This document shows positions 19,304-27,257 of a stretch of 63,933 bases of DNA, in pieces (positions within the stretch are counted from its first letter, which is position 1; every line of letters begins with the position of its first letter). The stretch comes from an uncultured Flavobacteriales bacterium (lineage in GTDB: Bacteria; Bacteroidota; Bacteroidia; Flavobacteriales_E; Vicingaceae). The notes under the pieces were generated by a model. It made no database searches. It saw nothing but the letters and a program-made list of their open reading frames with translations, and was not told where the DNA came from. Both the position numbers and the translations under genes were made by a program. The stretch covers positions 1 through 63,933 of the forward strand of contig CAJQON010000005.1 in assembly GCA_905479995.1 (NCBI GenBank). The letters run 5' to 3'.

Positions 19304-20133
19304 TCTTCAATTACACTTAATTCTTCTAAATTTTGTTGTTCAATTTTTTGCTTGTTTTTTACAATAAACACGTGCGACAACTGTCTATAATCAACAGAAA
19401 ACTGAACGTCAATGTTGTAAAAATTATTCCCTTCAGGCAAATCAAAAGATTTTACAGTTCCAATCATTATTCCATCTGGATAAACCATAGAATAGCCAGT
19501 TGTTGTAACAGTATCTCCTATCGCCAATTTTACATGGTTGGGAATTTCCTTTAACTGAGCTTCTCTATAATTACCTAAAACCCAAACCAATGATCCAAAA
19601 TGATCCAAGCCTTTTAGCTTGGCACTCACGGCATTGTCTTCGTGCAAAACAGACATTACAGAACAGTAGTTATCAGAAACATTCTTAATTGTGCCTATTA
19701 CACCTTTTGCAGACACAACCCCCATCCCTGCTTCAACTCCGTTTAAAGCACCTTTATCTAGCGTTATATAATTCATTCTTCTATTGGTAGAGTTGTTTAC
19801 CACTTTAGCCGAAGTATATAAATACTTTTGAGCATATGCTGTATCATTAATCTCTACAGTATTTCCAAAAATTTTGGTAAATGAAATTATACTTTTGGTT
19901 TGAAGTCTCGCGTTTTGCTCAGCCAACTCAGCATTCACCTCTTTTAAATTAAAATAATCGTTAACGTTTTCTATAGTAGAATATAGGTTTCCTACTAAAA
20001 AATTTGATGAATTAAATATTTTTGAGTTTTGGTAATTGTTGTTTTGAGCTAAAAATATAAAGGCAATAATCTCAAGAAAAAGGAAAATAAATACAACTGA
20101 ATTTTTAGATAAAAACCGTATTAAATTCCTCAT
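19300..20133 (-). CDS. mreC: Rod shape-determining protein MreC
   Basis: A 277-residue bitopic protein: N-terminal membrane helix (VVFIFLFLEIIAFIFLAQN), coiled coil (ENVNDYFNLKEVNAELAEQN), then the periplasmic beta-rich domain with KGALNGVEAGMGVVSAKGVIG and MVYPDGIMIGTVKSF, typical of MreC. It links MreB to PBP2 and RodA. It lies 18 bases downstream of mreB and overlaps mreD by 4 bases. Confidence 0.95.
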   Translation of the reverse strand: MRNLIRFLSKNSVVFIFLFLEIIAFIFLAQNNNYQNSKIFNSSNFLVGNLYSTIENVNDYFNLKEVNAELAEQNARLQTKSIISFTKIFGNTVEINDTAYAQKYLYTSAKVVNNSTNRRMNYITLDKGALNGVEAGMGVVSAKGVIGTIKNVSDNYCSVMSVLHEDNAVSAKLKGLDHFGSLVWVLGNYREAQLKEIPNHVKLAIGDTVTTTGYSMVYPDGIMIGTVKSFDLPEGNNFYNIDVQFSVDYRQLSHVFIVKNKQKIEQQNLEELSVIEE

Positions 20134-20151
20134 TAGTCAATTAAAGTTTTT

Positions 20152-21177
20152 TTAATTTTTAATTAAGAAAGGTAACTTAGCTATGTTTTTAAGTGCAATC
20201 CCCGTCCCTCTAGCTACACATCTCAATGGATCTTCAGCAATATGAACTGGCAACTTTGTTTTCATAGATATTCGTTTATCCAAGCCTCTTAACATAGATC
20301 CGCCACCAGCTAAGTACAGGCCTGTTTTATAAATATCGGCCGATAATTCTGGTGGTGTCATTTCTAAAGCGCTTAAAACTGCATCTTCAATTTTTGCAAT
20401 TGACTTATCTAAAGCATGTGCAATTTCTGAGTATGAAACCACAATTTCCTTTGGAGTTCCTGTCATTAAATCTCGCCCTTGAACTGCATAATCTTCAGGA
20501 GCAATTTCTAACTCTGTCAAAGCCGATCCTACTTCAATTTTTATTTGTTCGGCAGATCGTTCTCCAATCAATAAGTTGTGTTGTCTTCTCATGTATTCCA
20601 CAATATCATTGGTAAAATCATCTCCAGCAACTCTAATTGACTTGTCACAAACTATACCTCCTAAAGCGATTACAGCAATTTCAGAAGTCCCTCCACCTAT
20701 ATCAATAATCATATTACCCATTGGCTCCAACACATCAATTCCAATTCCAATTGCAGCTGCCATTGGTTCATGTATTAAATAAACTTCCTTACCTCCAGCA
20801 TGTTCTGCCGAATCTTTTACCGCTCGCTTTTCAACTTCAGTAATTCCAGAAGGAATACAGATTACCATTTTTAACGATGGAGTAAACCATTGTTTTTTGG
20901 TGCTCATCATTTTTATCATCCCTCTAATCATGTGTTCTGCCGAATCAAAGTCTGCAATTACACCGTCTTTTAATGTACGAATAGTTTTTATGTCTTCATG
21001 GGTTTTCCCATGCATCTGCATGGCTCTTTTTCCTACAGCAATAACTTTACCAGTCATTCTATCCTTTGCGACAATAGAAGGTTCATCAACCACCACCTTA
21101 TCGTTATGAATAACTAACGTGTTAGCAGTACCTAAATCTATGGCTATGTCTTGCGTTAAAAAGTTGAATAATCCCAT
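20152..21177 (-). CDS. mreB: Rod shape-determining actin homologue MreB
   Basis: A 341-residue cytoskeletal ATPase: phosphate-1 motif IDLGTANTLV, DIGGGTSEIAVIALGG (phosphate-2), LAGGGSMLRGLDKRI (adenosine). The N-terminus MGLFNFLTQDIAIDLG is typical. It forms membrane-bound filaments that orient cell-wall synthesis. It is probably the head of the mreBCD-mrdA-rodA run, with a 116-base spacer from purH that contains an inverted repeat. Confidence 0.97.
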   Translation of the reverse strand: MGLFNFLTQDIAIDLGTANTLVIHNDKVVVDEPSIVAKDRMTGKVIAVGKRAMQMHGKTHEDIKTIRTLKDGVIADFDSAEHMIRGMIKMMSTKKQWFTPSLKMVICIPSGITEVEKRAVKDSAEHAGGKEVYLIHEPMAAAIGIGIDVLEPMGNMIIDIGGGTSEIAVIALGGIVCDKSIRVAGDDFTNDIVEYMRRQHNLLIGERSAEQIKIEVGSALTELEIAPEDYAVQGRDLMTGTPKEIVVSYSEIAHALDKSIAKIEDAVLSALEMTPPELSADIYKTGLYLAGGGSMLRGLDKRISMKTKLPVHIAEDPLRCVARGTGIALKNIAKLPFLIKN

Positions 21178-21249
21178 TGGTAGATATCTATAAATATTTT
21201 TAAAAACTAAGTAAATTTAATACTTAAAAGCGCTTCTTTATTAAGCCTC

Positions 21250-21278
21250 TTAACAATTGATAAACACCAAATTGTTAA
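21250..21278. other. Inverted repeat between purH and mreB
   Basis: TTAACAATT and AATTGTTAA form a perfect 9-bp stem with an 11-nt loop, 16 bases after the purH stop as read on the minus strand. There is no T-run after it, so it is not a clear terminator; it may be an mRNA processing or stability element. Confidence 0.4.
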
Positions 21279-21293
21279 TGAAATTTCACTTAT

Positions 21294-22817
21294 TTAATGC
21301 CTAAAATGACGTATTCCCGTCATCACCATAGACATATCATTATCGTCACAATATGCTATTGAATCTTTATCTTTAATAGACCCTCCAGGCTGAACTACTG
21401 CAGATATCCCTGCATTTTTTGCAATTTCAACACAATCTGGAAACGGAAAGAATGCATCTGACGCCATTACCGCCCCATTCAAATCAAACCCAAATGCTTC
21501 AGCTTTAACAATTGCCTGTCTTAATGCATCAACTCGAGAGGTTTGCCCTGTACCACTTGCTAACAATTGTTGTCCTTTTGCAAAAACAATAGTGTTAGAT
21601 TTCGTGTGTTTAACAATTTTGTTTGCAAACTCAAGGTCTTTTATTTCTAACGAGGTAGGAGCCTTTTTTGTTGCAGTTTCAAAATCATTTGCATTGGCAG
21701 TTTTCACATCTTTATCTTGAGCCAACACACCATTTAATACCGTTCTAAATTGCTTAGTTGGCATTTCAATTGATTTTTGAACTAAAATAATTCGATTCTT
21801 TTTCTCTTGTAAAATGGCTAAAGCCTCAGCATTATAACTTGGAGCAATTACAACTTCACAAAACAATTTATTTATTTCTGAAGCAGTCACAACATCAATC
21901 TCTCTGTTGGTTATTAAAACTCCACCAAAAGCAGAAACTGGATCTGCAGCCAAAGCGTCATTCCAAGCCTCAAGCAACGTATCTCTAGAAGCCAAGCCAC
22001 AAGCATTATTGTGCTTTAATACCGCAAATGTTGGCGCATCAGGGAATTCTGAAATTAAACTCACTGCAGAATCAACATCTAACAAGTTATTGTAAGACAA
22101 AGCTTTTCCGTGTAACTGCTCAAACATGGCATCTAAATCGCCATAAAATGTCCCTTTTTGATGAGGGTTTTCTCCATATCTTAAAGATCGAGACTCTGTA
22201 ATGCTTTGCTTAAAATTATCATCACCATCGTGATCAAACCAATTAAAAATAGCCGTATCGTAATGAGACGAAACATTAAAAGCTTCTTTTGCCAAAAACT
22301 TTCTGTCTTCTATATCGGAAACACCACTTTTTTCATTTAATAGATTTAAAGTATAATCATATTGACCTCTTGAGGAAACAATTAAAACATCTTTAAAGTT
22401 TTTAGCGGCTGCTCTAATTAAAGAGATTCCACCGATATCTATTTTTTCAATAACATCTTGTTCTACTGCTCCAGAAGCAACAGTATCTTCAAAAGGATAT
22501 AAATCCACAATCACCAAATCAATTTCAGGAATTTCAAACTCGTCCAATTGAGCCACATCACTATCCAACTCTCTTCTACTTAGAATACCTCCAAAAACTT
22601 TTGGGTGTAAAGTTTTTACTCTACCGCCCAAAATTGACGGATAAGAAGTTAAACTTTCTACCGCAGTTACTGGAGCACCAAGCTCCTCAATAAAACTTTG
22701 AGTCCCTCCTGTAGAATACATCGTTATTCCAAGCTCATTTAACTTGTTTATGATTGGCTCCAAGTTATCTTTATGAAACACTGAAATTAAAGCGTTTTTG
22801 ATCTTTTTTTGGCTCAT
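21294..22817 (-). CDS. purH: Bifunctional AICAR transformylase/IMP cyclohydrolase
   Basis: A 507-residue enzyme, starting at ATG 22817 (MSQKKIKNALISVFHKDN); the frame stays open 16 codons upstream, but that segment is not family sequence. IMP cyclohydrolase domain about 1-190 (GITMYSTGGTQSFI, SYPSILGGRVKTLHPKVFGG), AICAR transformylase domain after it (LKHNNACGLA, GTGQTSRVDALRQAI, ASDAFFPFPDCVE). It performs the last two steps of IMP synthesis. The purH-mreB neighbourhood is common in Bacteroidota. Confidence 0.96.
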   Translation of the reverse strand: MSQKKIKNALISVFHKDNLEPIINKLNELGITMYSTGGTQSFIEELGAPVTAVESLTSYPSILGGRVKTLHPKVFGGILSRRELDSDVAQLDEFEIPEIDLVIVDLYPFEDTVASGAVEQDVIEKIDIGGISLIRAAAKNFKDVLIVSSRGQYDYTLNLLNEKSGVSDIEDRKFLAKEAFNVSSHYDTAIFNWFDHDGDDNFKQSITESRSLRYGENPHQKGTFYGDLDAMFEQLHGKALSYNNLLDVDSAVSLISEFPDAPTFAVLKHNNACGLASRDTLLEAWNDALAADPVSAFGGVLITNREIDVVTASEINKLFCEVVIAPSYNAEALAILQEKKNRIILVQKSIEMPTKQFRTVLNGVLAQDKDVKTANANDFETATKKAPTSLEIKDLEFANKIVKHTKSNTIVFAKGQQLLASGTGQTSRVDALRQAIVKAEAFGFDLNGAVMASDAFFPFPDCVEIAKNAGISAVVQPGGSIKDKDSIAYCDDNDMSMVMTGIRHFRH

Positions 22818-22912
22818 TTTACCCTTTTTTTTAGATTCTACTTTTATTGATAAATTCAGGTACAATTTTACACCTTTTATACCCCTTAACCTAAGTTGAA
22901 AATCGCTAATTT

Positions 22913-22920
22913 TAACTTTG
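22913..22920 (+). promoter_or_regulatory. Candidate -7 box for the DUF4286 gene
   Basis: TAACTTTG matches TAnnTTTG exactly, 67 nt before the start codon; a TTG at 22896-22898 lies 14 nt upstream, closer than ideal. Confidence 0.4.
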
Positions 22921-22987
22921 TTGATAAATGATTTAAATTGTTTATAACCACCAATTATTGGTAATTTTATAGCAAATTATTTAAGGC

Positions 22988-23293
22988 ATGATTATATACA
23001 ATGTAACGGTTAATGTAGAAGACGAAATTCATAATGATTGGATTAAATGGATGAAGGAAGTTCACATTCCAGAAGTAATGAAAACGGGCTATTTTTTAGA
23101 CAATAGAATGGCCAAAGTAATTACAACTCAAGAGGGCGAAACAGGACACACCTACGCAATTCAATACACATGTAACTCAATGACTGATTTGGAGGAATAT
23201 CAAGAAAAATGCTCCGCACCATTGCAAGAAGAACATGGAAAAAGATACCGAGGAAAATTTGTTGCTTTTAGAACACTTTTGGAAGTGGTTTAA
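22988..23293 (+). CDS. DUF4286 family protein
   Basis: A 101-residue cytoplasmic protein: IIYNVTVNVEDEIHNDWIKWM at the N-terminus, HIPEVMKTGYF, and TYAIQYTCNSMTDLEEYQE in the middle. This is the pattern of DUF4286, a ferredoxin-like small family common in Bacteroidota with no known function. It lies 33 bases upstream of the vWA-like secreted protein and may be co-transcribed with it. Confidence 0.85.
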   Translation: MIIYNVTVNVEDEIHNDWIKWMKEVHIPEVMKTGYFLDNRMAKVITTQEGETGHTYAIQYTCNSMTDLEEYQEKCSAPLQEEHGKRYRGKFVAFRTLLEVV

Positions 23294-23326
23294 ACAACTT
23301 CTTGCCAAATTAAACGTTTAAACTTC

Positions 23327-24964
23327 ATGAAACCCCATTTCTTAATAGTGGCATTAATTGCACTTTCTTTTGATGCTCTTTCGCAAAACATAGACCAAAT
23401 TATTAAAAGAAGTGCAACTAGTTACACCGAAATATTTGATACTTCGGCTATAAAAAAGAACAATATTTTAATTCCCTTAAAGCATTCATCTAGCAAAATT
23501 GAAAATCCCGAATTATTTAACACCCTTAAAGGAAAAGTAATTTACGCCATAACTTTAATTTATACAGAACCCGACAGAAGGCTTTTTGATCAGGAAAAGC
23601 TAAACAGAAAGCGCTTAATCGAATTGAATAAAATTGCCCCAGACATTATCGGAAATAGTTTAATTTCTTGGGGTTTTATAGAGCAAAAAATGACCGATAA
23701 ATACGATGATAAAAATCTATTTCATGGTTATTTAATCACTTTAAGACCTCAGCTTGATGGTAAAAATGGATTGACCGAATTCCAAGTGCTAAAAAAAATG
23801 GTTACAAGCTACCAAAGTCTATGTAACGACACTTCCAAAAAAGAATCAATAGCCTTAATAGAAGATAGTTCTGAATTTAGCTCAACTGCCCTTGCTAAAA
23901 AAATTAAACATGCCACATCAGAAAAGCCGATCTTCCCTAAAGGTGAAAATGTATTTTTTGACTACTTAAGAACCAACATAATATACACAAAGGCTATGCA
24001 GAAACAAGCTGTTTCTGGCGAACTAAACGCCACCTTTTATATTAACAACAAAGGAGAGCTAAGTAAAACAAAAATAAATGATGACCTAACAAAAGAAGCA
24101 AGAAAAGCAGTGACAGACGCTTTAAAAAAAATGCCAAATTGGCTCCCAGGAGTTAAGTGGATTCCAGGTGTAAACCCTCCAAAAAAAGTAATCATTGGAG
24201 GTTCATTTAGGCTCGCACTCTTCTTTTCACTAGAACAACAAAAAGTATATGTAAAATACCTCTATCACCAAGGCCCATATTATGAAAAATCTATTTCCGA
24301 AACACTCGGTGATTACGATATTTCTAACGACATACTCTGTGACAACGCAGTCTTTGAAGCTCTAGAACGGAACAAACAATGGAAAAACATGAACATTGTT
24401 GCAGATTTAACCGGAAGCATGTTTCCTTACACCAGCCAACTTATACTTTGGTTTAAACTAAAAAGTCAAGATGGAGATGAAAAATCATTTACCTTCTTTA
24501 ATGACGGAGACGATACTCCTCAAAATTTCAAAAAGACAGGAGAGGTTGGTGGAATATATCAAACCAAAACATCCTCTTATCTCGATATAATGGATTTGGC
24601 TCAACAAACCATGCGATACAGTGGCGGAGACGCTCCCGAAAACAATATTGAAGCAACAATTGCCGCACTAGAAAGCTATCCTGAAGTGGATGATTTAATT
24701 ATGATTGCAGACAATTATGCTACTCCGAGAGACCTCAAACTCTTAAGAAAAGTTAAACAACCCATTCATTTAATTTTGTGCGGAACGAAATACGGTATAA
24801 ATATAGAATACCTCAATTTAGTTCGGAAAAATGGCGGAACGTTACACACCATTGAAAACGACCTGACAGGTTTAACTAAAATGAATGAAGGAGAAATCTT
24901 AAACTTTAACTCCCGATACTTTAAAATAGTTAATGGAGAATTTCTAGAAGTATATAAATTGTAA
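23327..24964 (+). CDS. Secreted protein with TonB_C-like and vWA-like regions
   Basis: A 545-residue protein with a signal peptide (MKPHFLIVALIALSFDALSQ). Residues about 222-300 read like a TonB C-terminal domain (NATFYINNKGELSKTKI, then KKMPNWLPGVKWIPG and GSFRLALFF). Residues about 370-540 look like a von Willebrand A fold: a first strand NIVADLTGSMFPYTSQ with a DxTGS variant of the metal site, then DDLIMIADNYATPRDLKLL and IHLILCGTKYG. Neither region is fully canonical. It ends three bases from the convergent lipoprotein gene. Periplasmic or outer-membrane location is likely; the role is unknown. Confidence 0.7.
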   Translation: MKPHFLIVALIALSFDALSQNIDQIIKRSATSYTEIFDTSAIKKNNILIPLKHSSSKIENPELFNTLKGKVIYAITLIYTEPDRRLFDQEKLNRKRLIELNKIAPDIIGNSLISWGFIEQKMTDKYDDKNLFHGYLITLRPQLDGKNGLTEFQVLKKMVTSYQSLCNDTSKKESIALIEDSSEFSSTALAKKIKHATSEKPIFPKGENVFFDYLRTNIIYTKAMQKQAVSGELNATFYINNKGELSKTKINDDLTKEARKAVTDALKKMPNWLPGVKWIPGVNPPKKVIIGGSFRLALFFSLEQQKVYVKYLYHQGPYYEKSISETLGDYDISNDILCDNAVFEALERNKQWKNMNIVADLTGSMFPYTSQLILWFKLKSQDGDEKSFTFFNDGDDTPQNFKKTGEVGGIYQTKTSSYLDIMDLAQQTMRYSGGDAPENNIEATIAALESYPEVDDLIMIADNYATPRDLKLLRKVKQPIHLILCGTKYGINIEYLNLVRKNGGTLHTIENDLTGLTKMNEGEILNFNSRYFKIVNGEFLEVYKL

Positions 24965-24967
24965 TTT

Positions 24968-25753
24968 TTAAACTACTGGCTTAACTGCAAAACTCCTATC
25001 ACCAGAATCGTTAAAAGGACCATCAATTAAATTACCCTCATTATTAATTAATTGAATGCGAATAGTATTCTCTAAGTTTGATAATCCAGTAATTTGATAG
25101 GCTGCCCATTTATCAATAATAAATTCGGTGCTATTAATGATCACCTTTACCTTGTTTCCATCTTTAGACAAAGAACTGTTAACTAAATAAAAATCCAAAA
25201 CTGGCTGTTCAGAAACTGATTCTGGCAAGTAATAAAAAAGATGTTCTTGATTCATTTCAAACATATTTTCAGCACCTCCAACAACAGCATTTTTAAGCAC
25301 AGAGCCATTGTTGTTTTTAACGCTCACCTTATTTTCATCAGTTAAAAATGCCAAAAACACATTATTACCATACATAAATTCCTTTTCAAAAACATCGGTT
25401 GAATATTCGCTCAGTAAATAATTGTTTGCCAAATAGGCAATATTGTAAGACGTAATTCCTTCTACTTTAAAGTTTAAAGCATTAACTCCTTCTTTAAATT
25501 GATTGGTATTTAAGTGAATAGATGCAGCCGCATTGTTTTGAGATTTTATCTCAGTCAAAATTACACCATCCTGCTCCAATACCACTAACTCATCATCTAT
25601 TAGCGGTTCAATAATTTTTGCTACCTCCATACTAGAAGACACCTGAAGAGTGTTATCCAACACATTTTTCTCAGCGTTATTGGAGTCGTTTCCACAAGAA
25701 AAAAGAAAAATGCTCAATAGTACTATTACAAAAAATTTAAGACTTCCCATCAA
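24968..25753 (-). CDS. Lipoprotein of unknown function
   Basis: A 261-residue lipoprotein: signal FFVIVLLSIFLFSC with the lipid-modified Cys20, an acidic and Asn-rich linker, then a beta-rich globular domain. No known family was recognised. It starts 4 bases after the stop of the biotinyl carrier gene, so it is co-transcribed with it, an odd pairing of a surface or periplasmic lipoprotein with a cytoplasmic carboxylase subunit. Confidence 0.75.
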   Translation of the reverse strand: MMGSLKFFVIVLLSIFLFSCGNDSNNAEKNVLDNTLQVSSSMEVAKIIEPLIDDELVVLEQDGVILTEIKSQNNAAASIHLNTNQFKEGVNALNFKVEGITSYNIAYLANNYLLSEYSTDVFEKEFMYGNNVFLAFLTDENKVSVKNNNGSVLKNAVVGGAENMFEMNQEHLFYYLPESVSEQPVLDFYLVNSSLSKDGNKVKVIINSTEFIIDKWAAYQITGLSNLENTIRIQLINNEGNLIDGPFNDSGDRSFAVKPVV

Positions 25754-25756
25754 CGC

Positions 25757-26266
25757 TTATTCAAAATTTAAAATTACCTGATTCTTTTCTACTGTATCTG
25801 CCTTATTAACAGACACACTCTTAATAACACCATCTGTTGGCGATTTTATTACATTTTCCATTTTCATGGCTTCCAATATCAATAAGGTTTCTCCCTTTAC
25901 AACTTCCTGCCCAATTTCTACGGAAATTTCTAGCACTAAACCTGGCATTGGAGCTTTTAAGTCCGAAACTTTTGCCGCAGCTAAATTGTCCATCCCTAAA
26001 CTGTGCAATAAATCATCAAATTGATCTTTAACCGTAAACTTAAATTGCTCTCCATCAACCTTAACAAAAAATAATTTCTGTTCCTTATTTACATTAAGTA
26101 CTTCCAAATTATACGATTTGTTGTCCTTTATTATATGATAAGCATTCCCTTTGATGTGCTCTACATCCCACTCAAACTTGTTGCCATTCAATAAACCTGA
26201 AGTATCGTTTTCTACTTCAACCTTATATTCTTTATTGTTTGCCGCAATTACTTTTAATTCACTCAT
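25757..26266 (-). CDS. Biotin carboxyl carrier (biotinyl) domain protein
   Basis: A 169-residue protein. The last 75 residues form a biotinyl domain: KAPMPGLVLEISVEIGQEV, the biotinylation site EAMKMEN (Lys about 134) and DGVIKSVSVNKADTVEKNQVIL. The N-terminal half is the beta-rich linker domain seen in acyl-CoA carboxylase carrier subunits of Bacteroidota. It would carry CO2 between biotin carboxylase and a carboxyltransferase (acetyl-, propionyl- or methylmalonyl-CoA related). Neither partner gene is adjacent, so the complex cannot be fixed. A strong promoter lies just upstream. Confidence 0.88.
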   Translation of the reverse strand: MSELKVIAANNKEYKVEVENDTSGLLNGNKFEWDVEHIKGNAYHIIKDNKSYNLEVLNVNKEQKLFFVKVDGEQFKFTVKDQFDDLLHSLGMDNLAAAKVSDLKAPMPGLVLEISVEIGQEVVKGETLLILEAMKMENVIKSPTDGVIKSVSVNKADTVEKNQVILNFE

Positions 26267-26293
26267 TGGTTTGTCAACTTATTTAAATTTCCT

Positions 26294-26323
26294 CAAAGAT
26301 AGCTATTCTCAATTACAACAAAA
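26294..26323 (-). promoter_or_regulatory. Candidate promoter of the biotinyl carrier gene
   Basis: The minus strand reads TATCTTTG (26301-26294), a perfect -7 box, with TTG 17 nt upstream and a second TTG 14 nt upstream. The start codon is 28 nt downstream. Confidence 0.5.
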
Positions 26324-26349
26324 AAACGAACTTTGTAGTTTTTTAATTT

Positions 26350-27114
26350 ATGCAACTAAACTTCAAGAAAGTTGGCGCTGGTCAACCACTAATTATATTA
26401 CATGGCCTTTTTGGTTCGTTAGACAATTGGATGACCCTATCTAAAAAACTAGGTGAATCTTACGAGATATTTATTGTCGATGCTAGAAATCATGGTTTTT
26501 CACCGCATTCAGATGATTTTAATTATGATGTTATGGTGGAGGATTTATACCAATTCATTGAAGAGCATGAACTACAAAGCCCAATTATATTAGGCCATTC
26601 TATGGGAGGAAAAACAGCCATGCAGCTCACTACTAACTACCCTCATTTAGTATCAAAATTAATTGTTGCAGATATCGCCCCAAAATCTTACCCTGTTCAT
26701 CATACAGCAATTATTGACGGAATGTCGGCCTTAAATTTCGACATCATTAACTCAAGAAAAGGTGCAGATCTTGAATTGTCAAAACATATTACAGACTTAT
26801 CTACCCGACAATTTATTTTAAAAAACTTATACTGGAAAGAAAAGGGAATTCTAGACTGGAAATTTAATTTGACAGCCATAAAAAATAACATTTCCAATAT
26901 TGGGGTTGAACTAACCTCTAAAAACACCTATGAAAAACCTACCTTATTTATAAGAGGCACAAAATCTAACTATATTTTAAAAAGTGATTATTCTGAAATA
27001 AAAACATTATTTCCACATGCAACAATTGAAAGTATTGAAAGCGGACACTGGGTTCATGCTGAAGATCCTGCAACGTTTCTTAAATTAGTCACAGAGTTCC
27101 TTGAATCAGAATAG
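26350..27114 (+). CDS. Alpha/beta hydrolase, YbfF-like esterase
   Basis: A 254-residue protein: LHGLFGSLDNWMTL (oxyanion loop), DARNHGFSPHS, nucleophile elbow GHSMGGKTAM (Ser about 84), and catalytic His in ESGHWVHAEDP near residue 233. The order and spacing match YbfF-type acyl-CoA or short-chain esterases. It has no signal peptide, so it is cytoplasmic. It is transcribed divergently from the biotinyl carrier gene with 83 bases between starts. Confidence 0.9.
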   Translation: MQLNFKKVGAGQPLIILHGLFGSLDNWMTLSKKLGESYEIFIVDARNHGFSPHSDDFNYDVMVEDLYQFIEEHELQSPIILGHSMGGKTAMQLTTNYPHLVSKLIVADIAPKSYPVHHTAIIDGMSALNFDIINSRKGADLELSKHITDLSTRQFILKNLYWKEKGILDWKFNLTAIKNNISNIGVELTSKNTYEKPTLFIRGTKSNYILKSDYSEIKTLFPHATIESIESGHWVHAEDPATFLKLVTEFLESE

Positions 27115-27190
27115 TTTATGATTTAAAGCTGATTTAATACAACCCTTAACGGGAAATAAACGTCTTACTGTGTATAACTATCAAATTATA

Positions 27191-27222
27191 TTGCATAAAT
27201 CGCAACATATTTAGTATCATTG
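27191..27222 (+). promoter_or_regulatory. Candidate promoter of the giant adhesin gene
   Basis: TTG (27191-27193), 21 nt, then TATCATTG (27215-27222), one base off TAnnTTTG; the start codon follows after 35 nt. Confidence 0.45.
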
Positions 27223-27257
27223 CGTAATAACAGCATTGTCTTAACTAACACACGTTA

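Noticed and set aside
26151-26444. Open frame of 97 codons on the plus strand
   Set aside because: It spans the antisense of the biotinyl carrier gene, a promoter region and another frame of the esterase; no family features.
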